NCBI GenBank assembly: GCA_963790095.1
Contig: CAWBNO010000016.1
Location: 62,001 to 126,000, forward strand
Direction: 5' to 3'
DNA length: 64,000 nucleotides
DNA from: JAAXQD01 sp963790095
GTDB taxonomy: Bacteria; Desulfobacterota; Desulfobacteria; Desulfobacterales; UBA11574
Shown: positions 43,491 through 51,744 of the stretch, piece by piece
Position numbering within the stretch: the stretch's first letter is position 1
Layout: every line of letters begins with the position of its first letter
The notes under the pieces: generated by a model
Told to the model about the DNA's origin: nothing
What the model saw: only the letters and a program-made list of their open reading frames with translations
Databases searched by the model: none
Translations under genes and position numbers: made by a program

Positions 43491-44717
43491 TCAACCGAAT
43501 TTGTCGTAGGCGATCATTTCCGGGTCCACCCCGAGATTGTCCAGCATGTCTTCAATGGCATCAATCATTAGGGGCGGGCCGCAGAGATAATATTCGATTT
43601 CGGTGGGGTCCTCATGTTGGATAAGGTAATTGTCAAGCAGACACTGGTGGATGTATCCGGTCATACCTTCCCAGGCGTCTTCCGCCTTGGGTTGAGAGAG
43701 TGCCACATAAAATGAAAAATTTTCATATTTTTTCTCCAAAGACCTGAATTCTTTTTCGAAAAACAGCTCCAGCTTTGATCGAGCTCCGTACCAAAACGTG
43801 ATTTTCCGTTTTGTATTCAATGTGTCGAGTTGATGAAAAATATGCGACCTTAGCGGTGCCATTCCGGCGCCGCCGCCGACGAAACACATTTCCTTTTCGG
43901 TTTCCTTGGCAAAAAAATCTCCATAAGGACCGCTTAATGTCACCCGGTCGCCGGGTTTCAAATTGAAAATATAAGACGATCCTTTGCCGGGGGGGGCTTC
44001 TCTAACCCTGGGGGGTGGGGTGGCGATCCGGATCGTAAATTCCAAAATGTTTTTTTCACTGGGAGGATTGGCCACGGAATAGGCCCTGAAAATCGCTTCT
44101 TCTGTCTTTGACCGCAGCCCCCAGAGGTTGAAGGCATCCCAGTCGGGCCTGAACCGTTCGGCCACCCTGGCTCTGAATTCTGAAAACGAGAACTCATACT
44201 CCGGGATATCAATCTGTATATAGGCCCCGGCCTTGAATTCAAGTGCTTCGCCGGGGTCGAGTTTTAAAACCAGATCTTTGATAAATGTTGCGACATTGTT
44301 GTTGGATACCACGGTGGCGCCGTATTTTCTGACATTGAAAATTTCTTCCGGCAGCCGAATCTTCATATTTTCTTTGACCTTTAGCTGACAGGATAGGCGA
44401 ACATTTTCCTTTTTTTCCCGTCGGGTCAGATGGGCAAGCTCGGTGGGCAGAATGCCTCTTCCACCCGCTTCAACCACGCACTTGCAGGTCCCGCATGACC
44501 CCCCGCCGCCGCATGCCGATGGAATGTAAATCTCATTGGCGGCAAGGGCAGACAACAGTGTGATGCCACCGGGCACCCGTAAGCTTTTTTCCGCGTCATC
44601 GTTGATAACGATATCACAGTCATCCTTTTTAACGACTTTGGCTTCCACCAGCAAAAGGAGCCCCACAAGGATGAAGATGATTGCGGAAAAAACGGTCAGG
44701 CTAACAAGGTAAATCAA
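43491..44717 (-). CDS. nqrF: Na+-translocating NADH:quinone reductase subunit F
   Basis: This is the NADH-oxidising subunit. An N-terminal membrane helix (3-24) is followed by a [2Fe-2S] ferredoxin domain (C-x5-C-x2-C in ACGGGGSCGTC, then LSCQLK), an FAD domain (FRAYSVANPP) and an NAD domain (GGGAGMAPLRS, YYLCGPPLMIDA). Length 408 is normal. It ends the operon, 172 bp after nqrE. Confidence 0.95.
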   Translation of the reverse strand: MIYLVSLTVFSAIIFILVGLLLLVEAKVVKKDDCDIVINDDAEKSLRVPGGITLLSALAANEIYIPSACGGGGSCGTCKCVVEAGGRGILPTELAHLTRREKKENVRLSCQLKVKENMKIRLPEEIFNVRKYGATVVSNNNVATFIKDLVLKLDPGEALEFKAGAYIQIDIPEYEFSFSEFRARVAERFRPDWDAFNLWGLRSKTEEAIFRAYSVANPPSEKNILEFTIRIATPPPRVREAPPGKGSSYIFNLKPGDRVTLSGPYGDFFAKETEKEMCFVGGGAGMAPLRSHIFHQLDTLNTKRKITFWYGARSKLELFFEKEFRSLEKKYENFSFYVALSQPKAEDAWEGMTGYIHQCLLDNYLIQHEDPTEIEYYLCGPPLMIDAIEDMLDNLGVDPEMIAYDKFG

Positions 44718-44889
44718 CGATAATTCCTTTACAATTATCCAATGGCCAATCCGTAATCGAACTGGCTGTAATTATTGTGAAACAACGAAATTAATATTTA
44801 GATAACACTTTAGCTTTTTGAAAACATCACCGCTTCAGGTATGATTAAATTTTATCGGGAAAGCAAAAATTTCTGTGCGAAGTGAATTG

Positions 44890-45498
44890 TTATAGCGTAA
44901 TTCCGGAAAACAACATAAACGCCATGGCCATGAGGCCGGTAATAATCATACTGATTCCAAAATTTTCAAGCCCTTTGGGGACGTTGGCGTATCTGAGTTT
45001 TCTTCGAATTCCCGCCATGGTCACAATGGCGAGCATCCATCCAAAACCTGAGCTCGCGCCGTACACAACAGATTCTATAAAATTATAATTCCGCTCCACC
45101 ATGAACAAAGATGCTCCTAAAATGGCACAATTTACAGCAATCAAAGGAAGAAAGACGCCCAGCGCCATGTATAACGGGGGTAAATACCTGTCGATAATCA
45201 TCTCCAGCGCCTGAACAATGCCTGCAATAACGGCGATAAAGATAATAAATTTAAAAAAGCTAAGATCAATTTCCGAAAAACCCGCCCAGGCAAGGGCACC
45301 GGGGGCCAGCAGGTAGTGATAAACGAGCCAGTTTACCGGTGTGGTAATGGAAAGCACAAAGGTCACTGCCAAACCGAGTCCTATGGCGGTTTCCATTTTT
45401 CTGGAAATGGCAAGAAAAGAACACATCCCCAGAAAATACGCCAAAAGGATATTGCCGATAAAAACGGAATTTAAAAATATGCTGATTAGGTCTTCCAT
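44890..45498 (-). CDS. nqrE: Na+-translocating NADH:quinone reductase subunit E
   Basis: This 202-residue integral membrane subunit has six spans and forms, with NqrD, an inverted pair around a membrane [2Fe-2S] site; the conserved Cys are in LGMCSFLAIS and NCAILGASLF. The start MEDLISIFLNSVFIGNILL is standard. There is no clear ribosome site, and a family B repeat lies directly upstream. Confidence 0.95.
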   Translation of the reverse strand: MEDLISIFLNSVFIGNILLAYFLGMCSFLAISRKMETAIGLGLAVTFVLSITTPVNWLVYHYLLAPGALAWAGFSEIDLSFFKFIIFIAVIAGIVQALEMIIDRYLPPLYMALGVFLPLIAVNCAILGASLFMVERNYNFIESVVYGASSGFGWMLAIVTMAGIRRKLRYANVPKGLENFGISMIITGLMAMAFMLFSGITL

Positions 45499-45510
45499 AT
45501 TTTACGTTTT

Positions 45511-45724
45511 GGAATTTCTACAACTTTTTTGAAATTAATTTAATCTTTAAGTCCAATCGATGTCGAAATCTCCATGGAATGTTGGAATATTGGGTAATAA
45601 AAAAAAACAAATTTATCACACTTGTTAATTGCCAATGAATCTATATGTATTGTAGATATTCCCTTTTCCTTTAAACCCATCATTCCATGAATCCATTATT
45701 CCAATGGTGAGTGAAGCGAAGCTC
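45511..45724. repeat. TGGAATA-array inverted element, copy 2 (family B), inside the nqr operon
   Basis: Ends GGAATTTCTACAACTT and GCGAAGCTC match copy 1, with TGGAAT repeats at 45575-45590 and ATTCCA repeats at 45681-45703. It fills the nqrD-nqrE gap (45499-45727) almost base for base. It carries no ORF of its own. Confidence 0.7.
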
Positions 45725-45727
45725 AGT

Positions 45728-46345
45728 TTATTCTTTTGAAACCGTCTTCTGAAGCCACACGATGAGGCCGATGGTGATAAACGCACCTGGCGCCAGAACC
45801 ATTAGCCCCATATTTTCGTATCCCGCGGCATAAAACGCATCGGGTATCACCTGAAATCCAAAAAATTTTCCGGCTCCAAAAAACTCCCGAAGCACCGCCA
45901 CCGTGATCAGAATTTGACTGTACCCCAGACCGTTGCCGATGCCATCGAGCAGGGATAAAAACGGGGGATTCCCCAGGGCATATGTTTCGGCCCGTCCCAG
46001 GATAATGCAATTGGTGATAATAAGCCCCACGAAAATGGAGAGTTGCTTGCTGATATCGTACAAAAATGCTTGAAGTACCTGATCCGCAAAAATCACCAAT
46101 GTTGCGATAACGGTGAGTTCAATGATGATGCGAATATTTCTGGGGATAAACTTTCGCATCAAAGAGATCAACAGATTCGAAAAAGCCAGAACAAAGGTCA
46201 GGGCCAGGCTCATGACAATGGCGGTCTTTAGTTGAACGGTGACCGCCAGAGCAGAGCATATTCCCAGGATTTGTCCGGAAATCGGATTGGTTTCCCAGAT
46301 GGGCTTAAAAAATACATTAAAAGCTTTGGTTTTTGTTATCTTCAT
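45728..46345 (-). CDS. nqrD: Na+-translocating NADH:quinone reductase subunit D
   Basis: This 205-residue membrane subunit has about six spans. Conserved parts are NPISGQILGICSALAVT with a Cys in the half-site of the shared Fe-S centre, and TNCIILGRAETYA with the other. No strong ribosome site precedes the ATG. It is followed by the family B repeat and preceded by a 112-bp gap full of hairpins. Confidence 0.95.
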   Translation of the reverse strand: MKITKTKAFNVFFKPIWETNPISGQILGICSALAVTVQLKTAIVMSLALTFVLAFSNLLISLMRKFIPRNIRIIIELTVIATLVIFADQVLQAFLYDISKQLSIFVGLIITNCIILGRAETYALGNPPFLSLLDGIGNGLGYSQILITVAVLREFFGAGKFFGFQVIPDAFYAAGYENMGLMVLAPGAFITIGLIVWLQKTVSKE

Positions 46346-46363
46346 TTGATTTTTTGCCTAAAA

Positions 46364-46442
46364 CCGGATGCCGTGCATCCGGGAGCAAATGCAGCGATTA
46401 AAGGACTCCCGTGCTTTTGCCTTTTCGGCCGATGGCCGAAAA
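46364..46442 (-). other. Hairpin cluster in the nqrC-nqrD gap
   Basis: Two perfect stems are visible: CCGGATGC/GCATCCGG (46364-46371 with 46375-46382) and TTTTCGGCC/GGCCGAAAA (46422-46430 with 46434-46442). GGGAG/CTCCC (46381-46410) overlaps the end of the first and may compete with it. A further ACCCG/CGGGT hairpin overlaps the nqrC stop. No T-run follows. They may tune expression of the downstream subunits. Confidence 0.45.
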
Positions 46443-46457
46443 TTCATCCTACCCGTT

Positions 46458-47165
46458 TTACGGGTGGGCGTTGATTTCATTTTTTCTGAATCTTTTAGAA
46501 AAAGGTTCGTATTCCGTCAGTATCTGTTTTAACCCGGCCGATAAAAATTTTCCGGTCATGGAAGCGCCACTGATGCCGTCTACGAAATTTTTCTGACGGC
46601 TTTCAGGTATCCGTTCTTTTACCGATCCTTTGGCAATGGCAACGGCAACAAAATTACCCTGGTCATCCAAAATTTTCTTGCCTTCGAAATTCTTCTGGAA
46701 CCATTTTTTCTCGATCTCTCCGCCGAGACCGGGGGTTTCCTGATGACTGTAAACGGTAAATCCTGAAATGGTGGCCCCGTCATTTTTTATCGCCATATAT
46801 CCTGAGATTTTTCCCCACAGCCCTCGAGAATGAACGGGGATGATATATGCTTGAACTTTTCCCTGCTGAGAAAAAAGATAGACCGGCAGATCGCTTTTAC
46901 CCTTTGTATGTTCCGGAATAATTTCACCGTCGACATTAATCCATATCTGCCGGATATTCTGGGAATAAAGTTGCGCAGCGGTCTCTGGTGAAACGACGTC
47001 TTCGCCATCCAGCAGACCGACGGATTTTAATATGTTTTTATTCTTGTCGAGTTCGATATTCTTGAGCTGATATTCCTTCAATCCGGTGGATGCCAGGGTC
47101 AGCAAACTGCCGCAGGCCAGACTCAACACCGCTGCAAATAATATCGATTTGACATAATTAGACAT
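46458..47165 (-). CDS. nqrC: Na+-translocating NADH:quinone reductase subunit C
   Basis: This 235-residue subunit has one N-terminal membrane helix (5-27) and a periplasmic FMN domain. The covalent FMN site SGA-S-x-T is present as GISGASMTGKF, with Thr as acceptor. Its ATG overlaps the nqrB stop by 8 bp, so the two are coupled. Confidence 0.94.
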   Translation of the reverse strand: MSNYVKSILFAAVLSLACGSLLTLASTGLKEYQLKNIELDKNKNILKSVGLLDGEDVVSPETAAQLYSQNIRQIWINVDGEIIPEHTKGKSDLPVYLFSQQGKVQAYIIPVHSRGLWGKISGYMAIKNDGATISGFTVYSHQETPGLGGEIEKKWFQKNFEGKKILDDQGNFVAVAIAKGSVKERIPESRQKNFVDGISGASMTGKFLSAGLKQILTEYEPFSKRFRKNEINAHP

Positions 47166-48351
47166 TGGGGACCCTTTTTTTCAGCCGGATCTGGATTTCA
47201 AAATGATCCAACAGCGGCGAAAACAGGTTCATGAAAAGAATCGCCAGCATGATTCCTTCTGGAAACGCCGGATTGAAAATTCGTATCATTACCGTCAACG
47301 CACCAATGGCGAAACCGTATATCCATTTTGAGCCGTTCATTCCGGGGGCTGAAACCGGATCGGTGGCCATGTAGGTAATTCCAAAAGCAAATCCGCCCAT
47401 CACCAGATGATAAACCGGTGGCAACGACAGCATGGGGACCGTTGAATTTCCGGATACAAGGCTCACAATGTAGCCCGGACCTGCCGCTGCCAATACTCCA
47501 AGAATGCCGCCGATCATGATCCTGTAACTGGCGATGCCCGTAAAAACCAGGAAGAGAGCGCCCAAAAGGCACATGAGCGTCGATGTCCCTCCGATGCTTC
47601 CGGGATACAAACCGTAAAAGAGTTTGGGCAACGTAAACCCGGCTTTTGACAGCAAAGATTCTATAAATGCTGCGGTTCCTTGAACTGCGGAAAGCGCAAG
47701 GGGGGTGGCCCCGCTGAAGGTATCCACCCCTTGGGAATTGACGCCGCTGACCACCGTCCATACGGCACTTCCGGTCATTTTTATGGGATAGGCAAAAAAT
47801 AAAAACGCCCGTCCGGTCAATGCGGGGTTTAAAAAGTTTCTTCCCGTGCCGCCAAAAATTTCTTTGCCAAAGATCACACCAAATGAAATGCCCAGGGCAA
47901 CCTGCCAGAGGGGAATCGTCGGCGGAAGTGTCAGGGGGAACAAAAGGCCCGTAACCAGAAATCCCTCGCTGATGTTGTGTTTTCTGATGGATGCAAACAC
48001 AAGCTCCCATGCAAATCCAACACCATAGGAGACCATAATTATCGGTAGAACAATTTGGAGCCCTTTTATGAAAACAGCGACAAAGTCCACCGGGAGTCCG
48101 GAGGCCAAATTCGACTGATAACCGGCATTAAAGATGCCGAAAAAAAGCGGCGGAATCAGCGCCACGATCACAAAGCTCATCAGACGCTTGAGATCGAGGC
48201 TGTCTCGCACGTGAGCATCGTTTTTTGTTACATTGCCCGGAATAAAGAAAAAGGTTTCGAAGGCCTCAAACAGAGGATTGAGTTTTTCAAACCTTCCACC
48301 TTCCACAAAATGCTTTCGCTTGGCGTCGAAAAACTTTTCTATAAACCTCAT
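47158..48351 (-). CDS. nqrB: Na+-translocating NADH:quinone reductase subunit B
   Basis: This 397-residue, about ten-span membrane subunit carries a covalent FMN on Thr in DTFSGATPL and is part of the sodium path. I chose ATG 48351 (MRFIEKFFDAKRKHF), two bases after the nqrA stop; the frame extends into nqrA without support. Other marks are IFGKEIFGGTGRNFLNPAL and MATDPVSAP. Confidence 0.95.
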   Translation of the reverse strand: MRFIEKFFDAKRKHFVEGGRFEKLNPLFEAFETFFFIPGNVTKNDAHVRDSLDLKRLMSFVIVALIPPLFFGIFNAGYQSNLASGLPVDFVAVFIKGLQIVLPIIMVSYGVGFAWELVFASIRKHNISEGFLVTGLLFPLTLPPTIPLWQVALGISFGVIFGKEIFGGTGRNFLNPALTGRAFLFFAYPIKMTGSAVWTVVSGVNSQGVDTFSGATPLALSAVQGTAAFIESLLSKAGFTLPKLFYGLYPGSIGGTSTLMCLLGALFLVFTGIASYRIMIGGILGVLAAAGPGYIVSLVSGNSTVPMLSLPPVYHLVMGGFAFGITYMATDPVSAPGMNGSKWIYGFAIGALTVMIRIFNPAFPEGIMLAILFMNLFSPLLDHFEIQIRLKKRVPNV

Positions 48352-48353
48352 GA

Positions 48354-49697
48354 TTACAACTGTTCCAAAAAGTATGCTTTTTTTGTTTTCTTGAAAATAG
48401 TTTTCAGTTCGATCTTCGATGGACATACATAGGTGCAGAGACCGCATTCCACACAATCCAGCAAGCCGTGATCGAGTGCCTCCTCAATTTCATCAGCCAG
48501 TATGGTTTTGTATGTGAACTGGGGTAAGATATCCACAGGACAGACCTCGCCGCAAAATCCGCAATTGATACATGCCCGCACTTCACCATGACAATTGCAA
48601 TCCATGGCCATGGACGATTTATTTAAAAAAGATAAAAATGCCCTGGAGCGGCTGGGTTTATTAAATCCGGGTCTGGCAAACCCAAAAAACTCTTTTTCGT
48701 CGCCTTGGGGAATCAATACCAGGGAGGACTCATAAAACCCCATATATGAATCTTTCGAAGCGGTATAACCCTTGAAAATTCCCCCCACAATATATCTGGC
48801 TGTTCCGGTATCGTCTGCTCGTCCCTTTGTGATATGATTCAAAGGAACCCCCATTCTGGTCTTAAGATGCTTTCGTTCCCTGGCAAGGGATCCCCCTAAA
48901 ACCACGGTCCGATCCACTGGGTATTTTCCGGTCTTAAAGAGCATTGCCAAAAGAAATACATCCTGTCCGTTGATATACCAGGAGCGGTTTTCATCGGGAC
49001 CTTTTTTGATATGATACAGCAATACACCCGGATCGTCGGCAGGGTAAAATCCGTTGCAGGTATGGGTCACAAAACCGTTCAGGCGGTCTTGGGCAAAGCC
49101 ATCGTCCGAAGATGTACTTATCAGAAGGCTTTCGGATAGTTTCTCCAGAATTTTTATGCCGAATTCAAACAGATCGATTCTGTCGTTTAAATAAGCTTCC
49201 GGTACGGGCTGGAAAGGCTCTTTGGAATTGAGACTGACGATGACCGATGGCGGGACGACGTCCGGGTTTGGAACATCTCGAAAGGGGAGCTCTCTGAACA
49301 GGGGCCATAGCCCCCCAGTCATTATCATTTTAACCAGCTTTTGTCTTTCCATACCGTCAAGGTCGGCTTCGCTGATAACGGGAAACGCTTCGAAGTCCTC
49401 ATCCGGATCCAACTCTATGACGATCTCTTTTATGACTCTTCGGGGACCGTATTTGATGTCGGCGATTCTTCCGCCGCCCGGTGATAAAAATACGAGTTGA
49501 GGGTTTCGCTTGTCTTCAAAAACAGGGGACCCCACTTTAACAGGATCATCGACCTTGACCTTAAGACGGGGTTTAACAAAGGGGATTCTTTCCGGCAAAA
49601 GCGCCACTCTTGCCGGCTTCTCCAGTATTGCAATATCATGAGAAGGCATACCGGAGATATTGATATCGTAGCCTTTTCGGGTGTGGATTTCCATCAT
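48354..49697 (-). CDS. nqrA: Na+-translocating NADH:quinone reductase subunit A, with two retained ferredoxin-type Cys motifs
   Basis: This 447-residue peripheral subunit shows normal NqrA features at the N-terminus (RKGYDINISGMPS; PRLKVKVDDPVKVG; FEDKRNPQLVFLSPGGG) and in the middle (INGQDVFLLAMLFKTG). Unusually, the C-terminus keeps two full CxxCxxCxxxCP motifs (about 376-387 CINCGFCGEVCP and 415-426 CVECGLCTYVCP) as in the homologous RnfC. The classical Vibrio NqrA retains at most remnants of these. The C-terminal part could thus bind two [4Fe-4S] clusters. First gene of nqrABCDEF. Confidence 0.93.
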   Translation of the reverse strand: MMEIHTRKGYDINISGMPSHDIAILEKPARVALLPERIPFVKPRLKVKVDDPVKVGSPVFEDKRNPQLVFLSPGGGRIADIKYGPRRVIKEIVIELDPDEDFEAFPVISEADLDGMERQKLVKMIMTGGLWPLFRELPFRDVPNPDVVPPSVIVSLNSKEPFQPVPEAYLNDRIDLFEFGIKILEKLSESLLISTSSDDGFAQDRLNGFVTHTCNGFYPADDPGVLLYHIKKGPDENRSWYINGQDVFLLAMLFKTGKYPVDRTVVLGGSLARERKHLKTRMGVPLNHITKGRADDTGTARYIVGGIFKGYTASKDSYMGFYESSLVLIPQGDEKEFFGFARPGFNKPSRSRAFLSFLNKSSMAMDCNCHGEVRACINCGFCGEVCPVDILPQFTYKTILADEIEEALDHGLLDCVECGLCTYVCPSKIELKTIFKKTKKAYFLEQL

Positions 49698-49730
49698 AAG
49701 TCGGTCTATCGGTTGAAATGCTTTTAACTA

Positions 49731-49891
49731 GTTTCCATCCATAAATGGCCCTTTTTCCCCGGATCTGCTTTGTCCGCGGGTTTTCGTCTGCGGCATACAG
49801 GGAGTATGCTTTCCTACCCCGCTTGGCGGGGGCCGAAAACCCTTTTGCGGCCTTGATCCGAACAAAAATAGCTCATTTATGAATAGGAAAC
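49731..49891 (-). ncRNA. Branched structured leader of the nqr operon (candidate regulatory RNA or repeat)
   Basis: This 161-bp stretch lies between the nqr promoter and nqrA. An outer stem pairs GTTTCC/GGAAAC and the adjoining CATAAATG/CATTTATG with one or two mismatches. A 9-bp stem GGGTTTTCG/CGAAAACCC (49778-49786 with 49834-49842) encloses two perfect 6-bp hairpins, GCATAC/GTATGC (49793-49798 with 49804-49809) and CCCCGC/GCGGGG (49817-49822 with 49826-49831), making a three-way junction. It may be a riboswitch-like leader or a mobile inverted repeat; a single copy cannot decide. Confidence 0.5.
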
Positions 49892-49930
49892 GCACCATGC
49901 CTTTTTTACAATTGTGGATGGGTACTAATT

Positions 49931-49959
49931 AGTATAAAATAAACTTTTTTATTTTGCAA
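49931..49959 (-). promoter_or_regulatory. Sigma-70 promoter of the nqr operon
   Basis: On the minus strand: TTGCAA (49959-49954), 17-bp spacer, TATACT (49936-49931). This gives a leader of about 225 nt before nqrA, containing the branched structure. Confidence 0.6.
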
Positions 49960-50094
49960 TATTCATACCGAAAGTTGTGATTAAAACCTTGGGCGACATC
50001 CGAATACACCATTTCATACTTGACACAAATGTCTTTTCAGCTTAGGAAATATAGGAAGATCAGAGTGCGAACACGTCGTGTCAGAGGTAAAAAC

Positions 50095-50511
50095 TTGCTG
50101 CAAAAAAAAAACATTCGGATGACCAAGCAGCGCAAAGTAATTCTTGAAGAGCTGCGAAGGCAACACACCCATCCGAGTGCTGACGAAGTTTATAGGATGG
50201 TACGCCATCGTCTTCCCCGGATCAGTCTTGGAACGGTTTACCGAAATTTGGAAGTGCTTGTCCAGATGGGTGAAATCCAAAAACTGGAACTCAGCGGTTC
50301 TTTGAAACGCTTCGACTGGGACACGGACAAGCATTACCATATTCGCTGTGTATGCTGTGACCGGGTGGATGATGCACCGATTGCACCCTTGAACCAACTT
50401 GAAAACGAACTTTACGGGGCAACTGTTTTTGAAATCATCGGACACAACCTTGAGTTTAAAGGGCTTTGTCCCGAATGTTCAGAAAACGCAACTCCGGACC
50501 ATGCTGAATGA
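50095..50511 (+). CDS. Fur family transcriptional regulator (PerR-like)
   Basis: This metal-dependent repressor of about 138 residues has a winged helix (MTKQRKVILEELRR; SLGTVYRNLEVL) and a metal/dimer domain with CVCC and CPEC cysteine pairs that would hold the structural zinc, plus HYHIRC. The start is uncertain: TTG 50095 has AGAGGT before it, while ATG 50119 gives a minimal protein and ATG 50029 a long basic extension. It overlaps the next gene. Given the downstream rubrerythrin, OsmC and TrxR genes, a PerR-type role is likely but inferred. Confidence 0.85.
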   Translation: MLQKKNIRMTKQRKVILEELRRQHTHPSADEVYRMVRHRLPRISLGTVYRNLEVLVQMGEIQKLELSGSLKRFDWDTDKHYHIRCVCCDRVDDAPIAPLNQLENELYGATVFEIIGHNLEFKGLCPECSENATPDHAE

Positions 50512-51331
50512 CTACTTCCAACACCAGGCTGAGCTTTCAGATTTGGAATGCGATCTTCGCTGTCCCAACGATTGCAGCGCACCCGGATGCTGGAAGGCTG
50601 ACGTCATCGTTGAAGTAACCTTCGTTGACTTGATCCGACTCTCTGGGACCCTGACCACCCGTGTCTCTCACCTCTTTTCTCAATACTGCCGGCTGGGTTT
50701 GATAACATGTGAGGATAATATCCGATATAAAAGACTTGCAATAAAGATGAAAAAACCATGTCCTTTCCTGTCCGAAAACCGATGCATGGTTCATGATTCC
50801 AAACCATTAAGCTGCATACTCTTTCCGGAGATTTACCAGGTCAAAGATCTGTTGCCTCAACTTTCCCAAAAACCGATATTTAATTCATTTCCATGCCTTA
50901 AGAAACCCATCGCTATTTCAGAAAATAGATACCAAGCCTTAAAAAAACTCAGAAGAATGAGTAAACAGGAACAGGCCCTGTCCCATGATTATTTGTTCGG
51001 TGTTCCAAGCTTTATCGTCTGCTCAAAACCCTTAAAGAAAAAACTTCGGCGCAGCCACCCGAAAACAACCCTATTTTCTTTAAAAGATTATGATAACATA
51101 TTGAATAAAACCCTCAAAACATCCGGCTTTTTCGAAAGTGTGTTTGAAAAAATATCCCGATTAGACACCATGGCAGGAATGAAACATATCATTGAAAAGC
51201 TCAATGACCGCGTCATGATGACGCATCTTATGGAAAAGATGGTCCGACCGGGCGTTGTTCACAAATTAGAACGTCATCATATCAAGAAACTGAAAAGAAG
51301 CCTCCTCTCACCTGCGATATTTTTTATGTAA
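50501..51331 (+). CDS. YkgJ family cysteine cluster protein
   Basis: This 276-residue protein starts at ATG 50501 inside the end of the Fur-family gene (11-bp overlap), so the two are probably coupled. The N-terminal cluster reads CDLRCPNDCSAPGCW, followed by CPFLSENRCMVHDSKPLSCILFP and a further Cys, like the metal-chelating cysteine-cluster family. The basic C-terminal 100 residues are unassigned. It may be controlled by, or sense metal with, its Fur neighbour. Confidence 0.78.
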   Translation: MLNDYFQHQAELSDLECDLRCPNDCSAPGCWKADVIVEVTFVDLIRLSGTLTTRVSHLFSQYCRLGLITCEDNIRYKRLAIKMKKPCPFLSENRCMVHDSKPLSCILFPEIYQVKDLLPQLSQKPIFNSFPCLKKPIAISENRYQALKKLRRMSKQEQALSHDYLFGVPSFIVCSKPLKKKLRRSHPKTTLFSLKDYDNILNKTLKTSGFFESVFEKISRLDTMAGMKHIIEKLNDRVMMTHLMEKMVRPGVVHKLERHHIKKLKRSLLSPAIFFM

Positions 51332-51640
51332 ACATTCAGTCCTTTCATGGAAGGTCTAAAAGGGAGTTCAAGACAAACATTTCTTTTTAAGCCGAAGTTC
51401 CATAACCGCACAACAGGTGATCTATGAGACAAATGTGTATCATGGGCTGTCTTCGATGATACATTTTGCCGAAATGCTTCGCTTTAGTTTTTGGCAAGAA
51501 TGCGGACAAAAGCCGACAATACGCGATATCTTCAGAATCATGGACTCTAAATAACACCGAGTCCTAACACGCTGCAACCAATTGCTTGTGGTTAAATCCC
51601 GGGAAATGTCATGGTGAAATTTTGGATTGGGATCCAGACC

Positions 51641-51656
51641 TGGCACGAAAATTGAT
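51641..51656 (+). promoter_or_regulatory. Possible sigma-54 promoter upstream of citrate synthase
   Basis: TGGCACGAAAATTGAT matches the -24 element (TGGCAC) fully; the -12 element reads TTGA instead of TTGC, a mismatch at a usually conserved base. It gives a leader of about 80 nt. The rest of the 413-bp gap (51332-51744) shows no ORF or strong hairpin. Confidence 0.4.
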
Positions 51657-51744
51657 TATTAATCATAGAATACATGCTGTAAATAATAACAATCTGTTTA
51701 TAGCTCCGCGCGAAAACTCAAAAAAATAAAACTGGAGGTGAATT

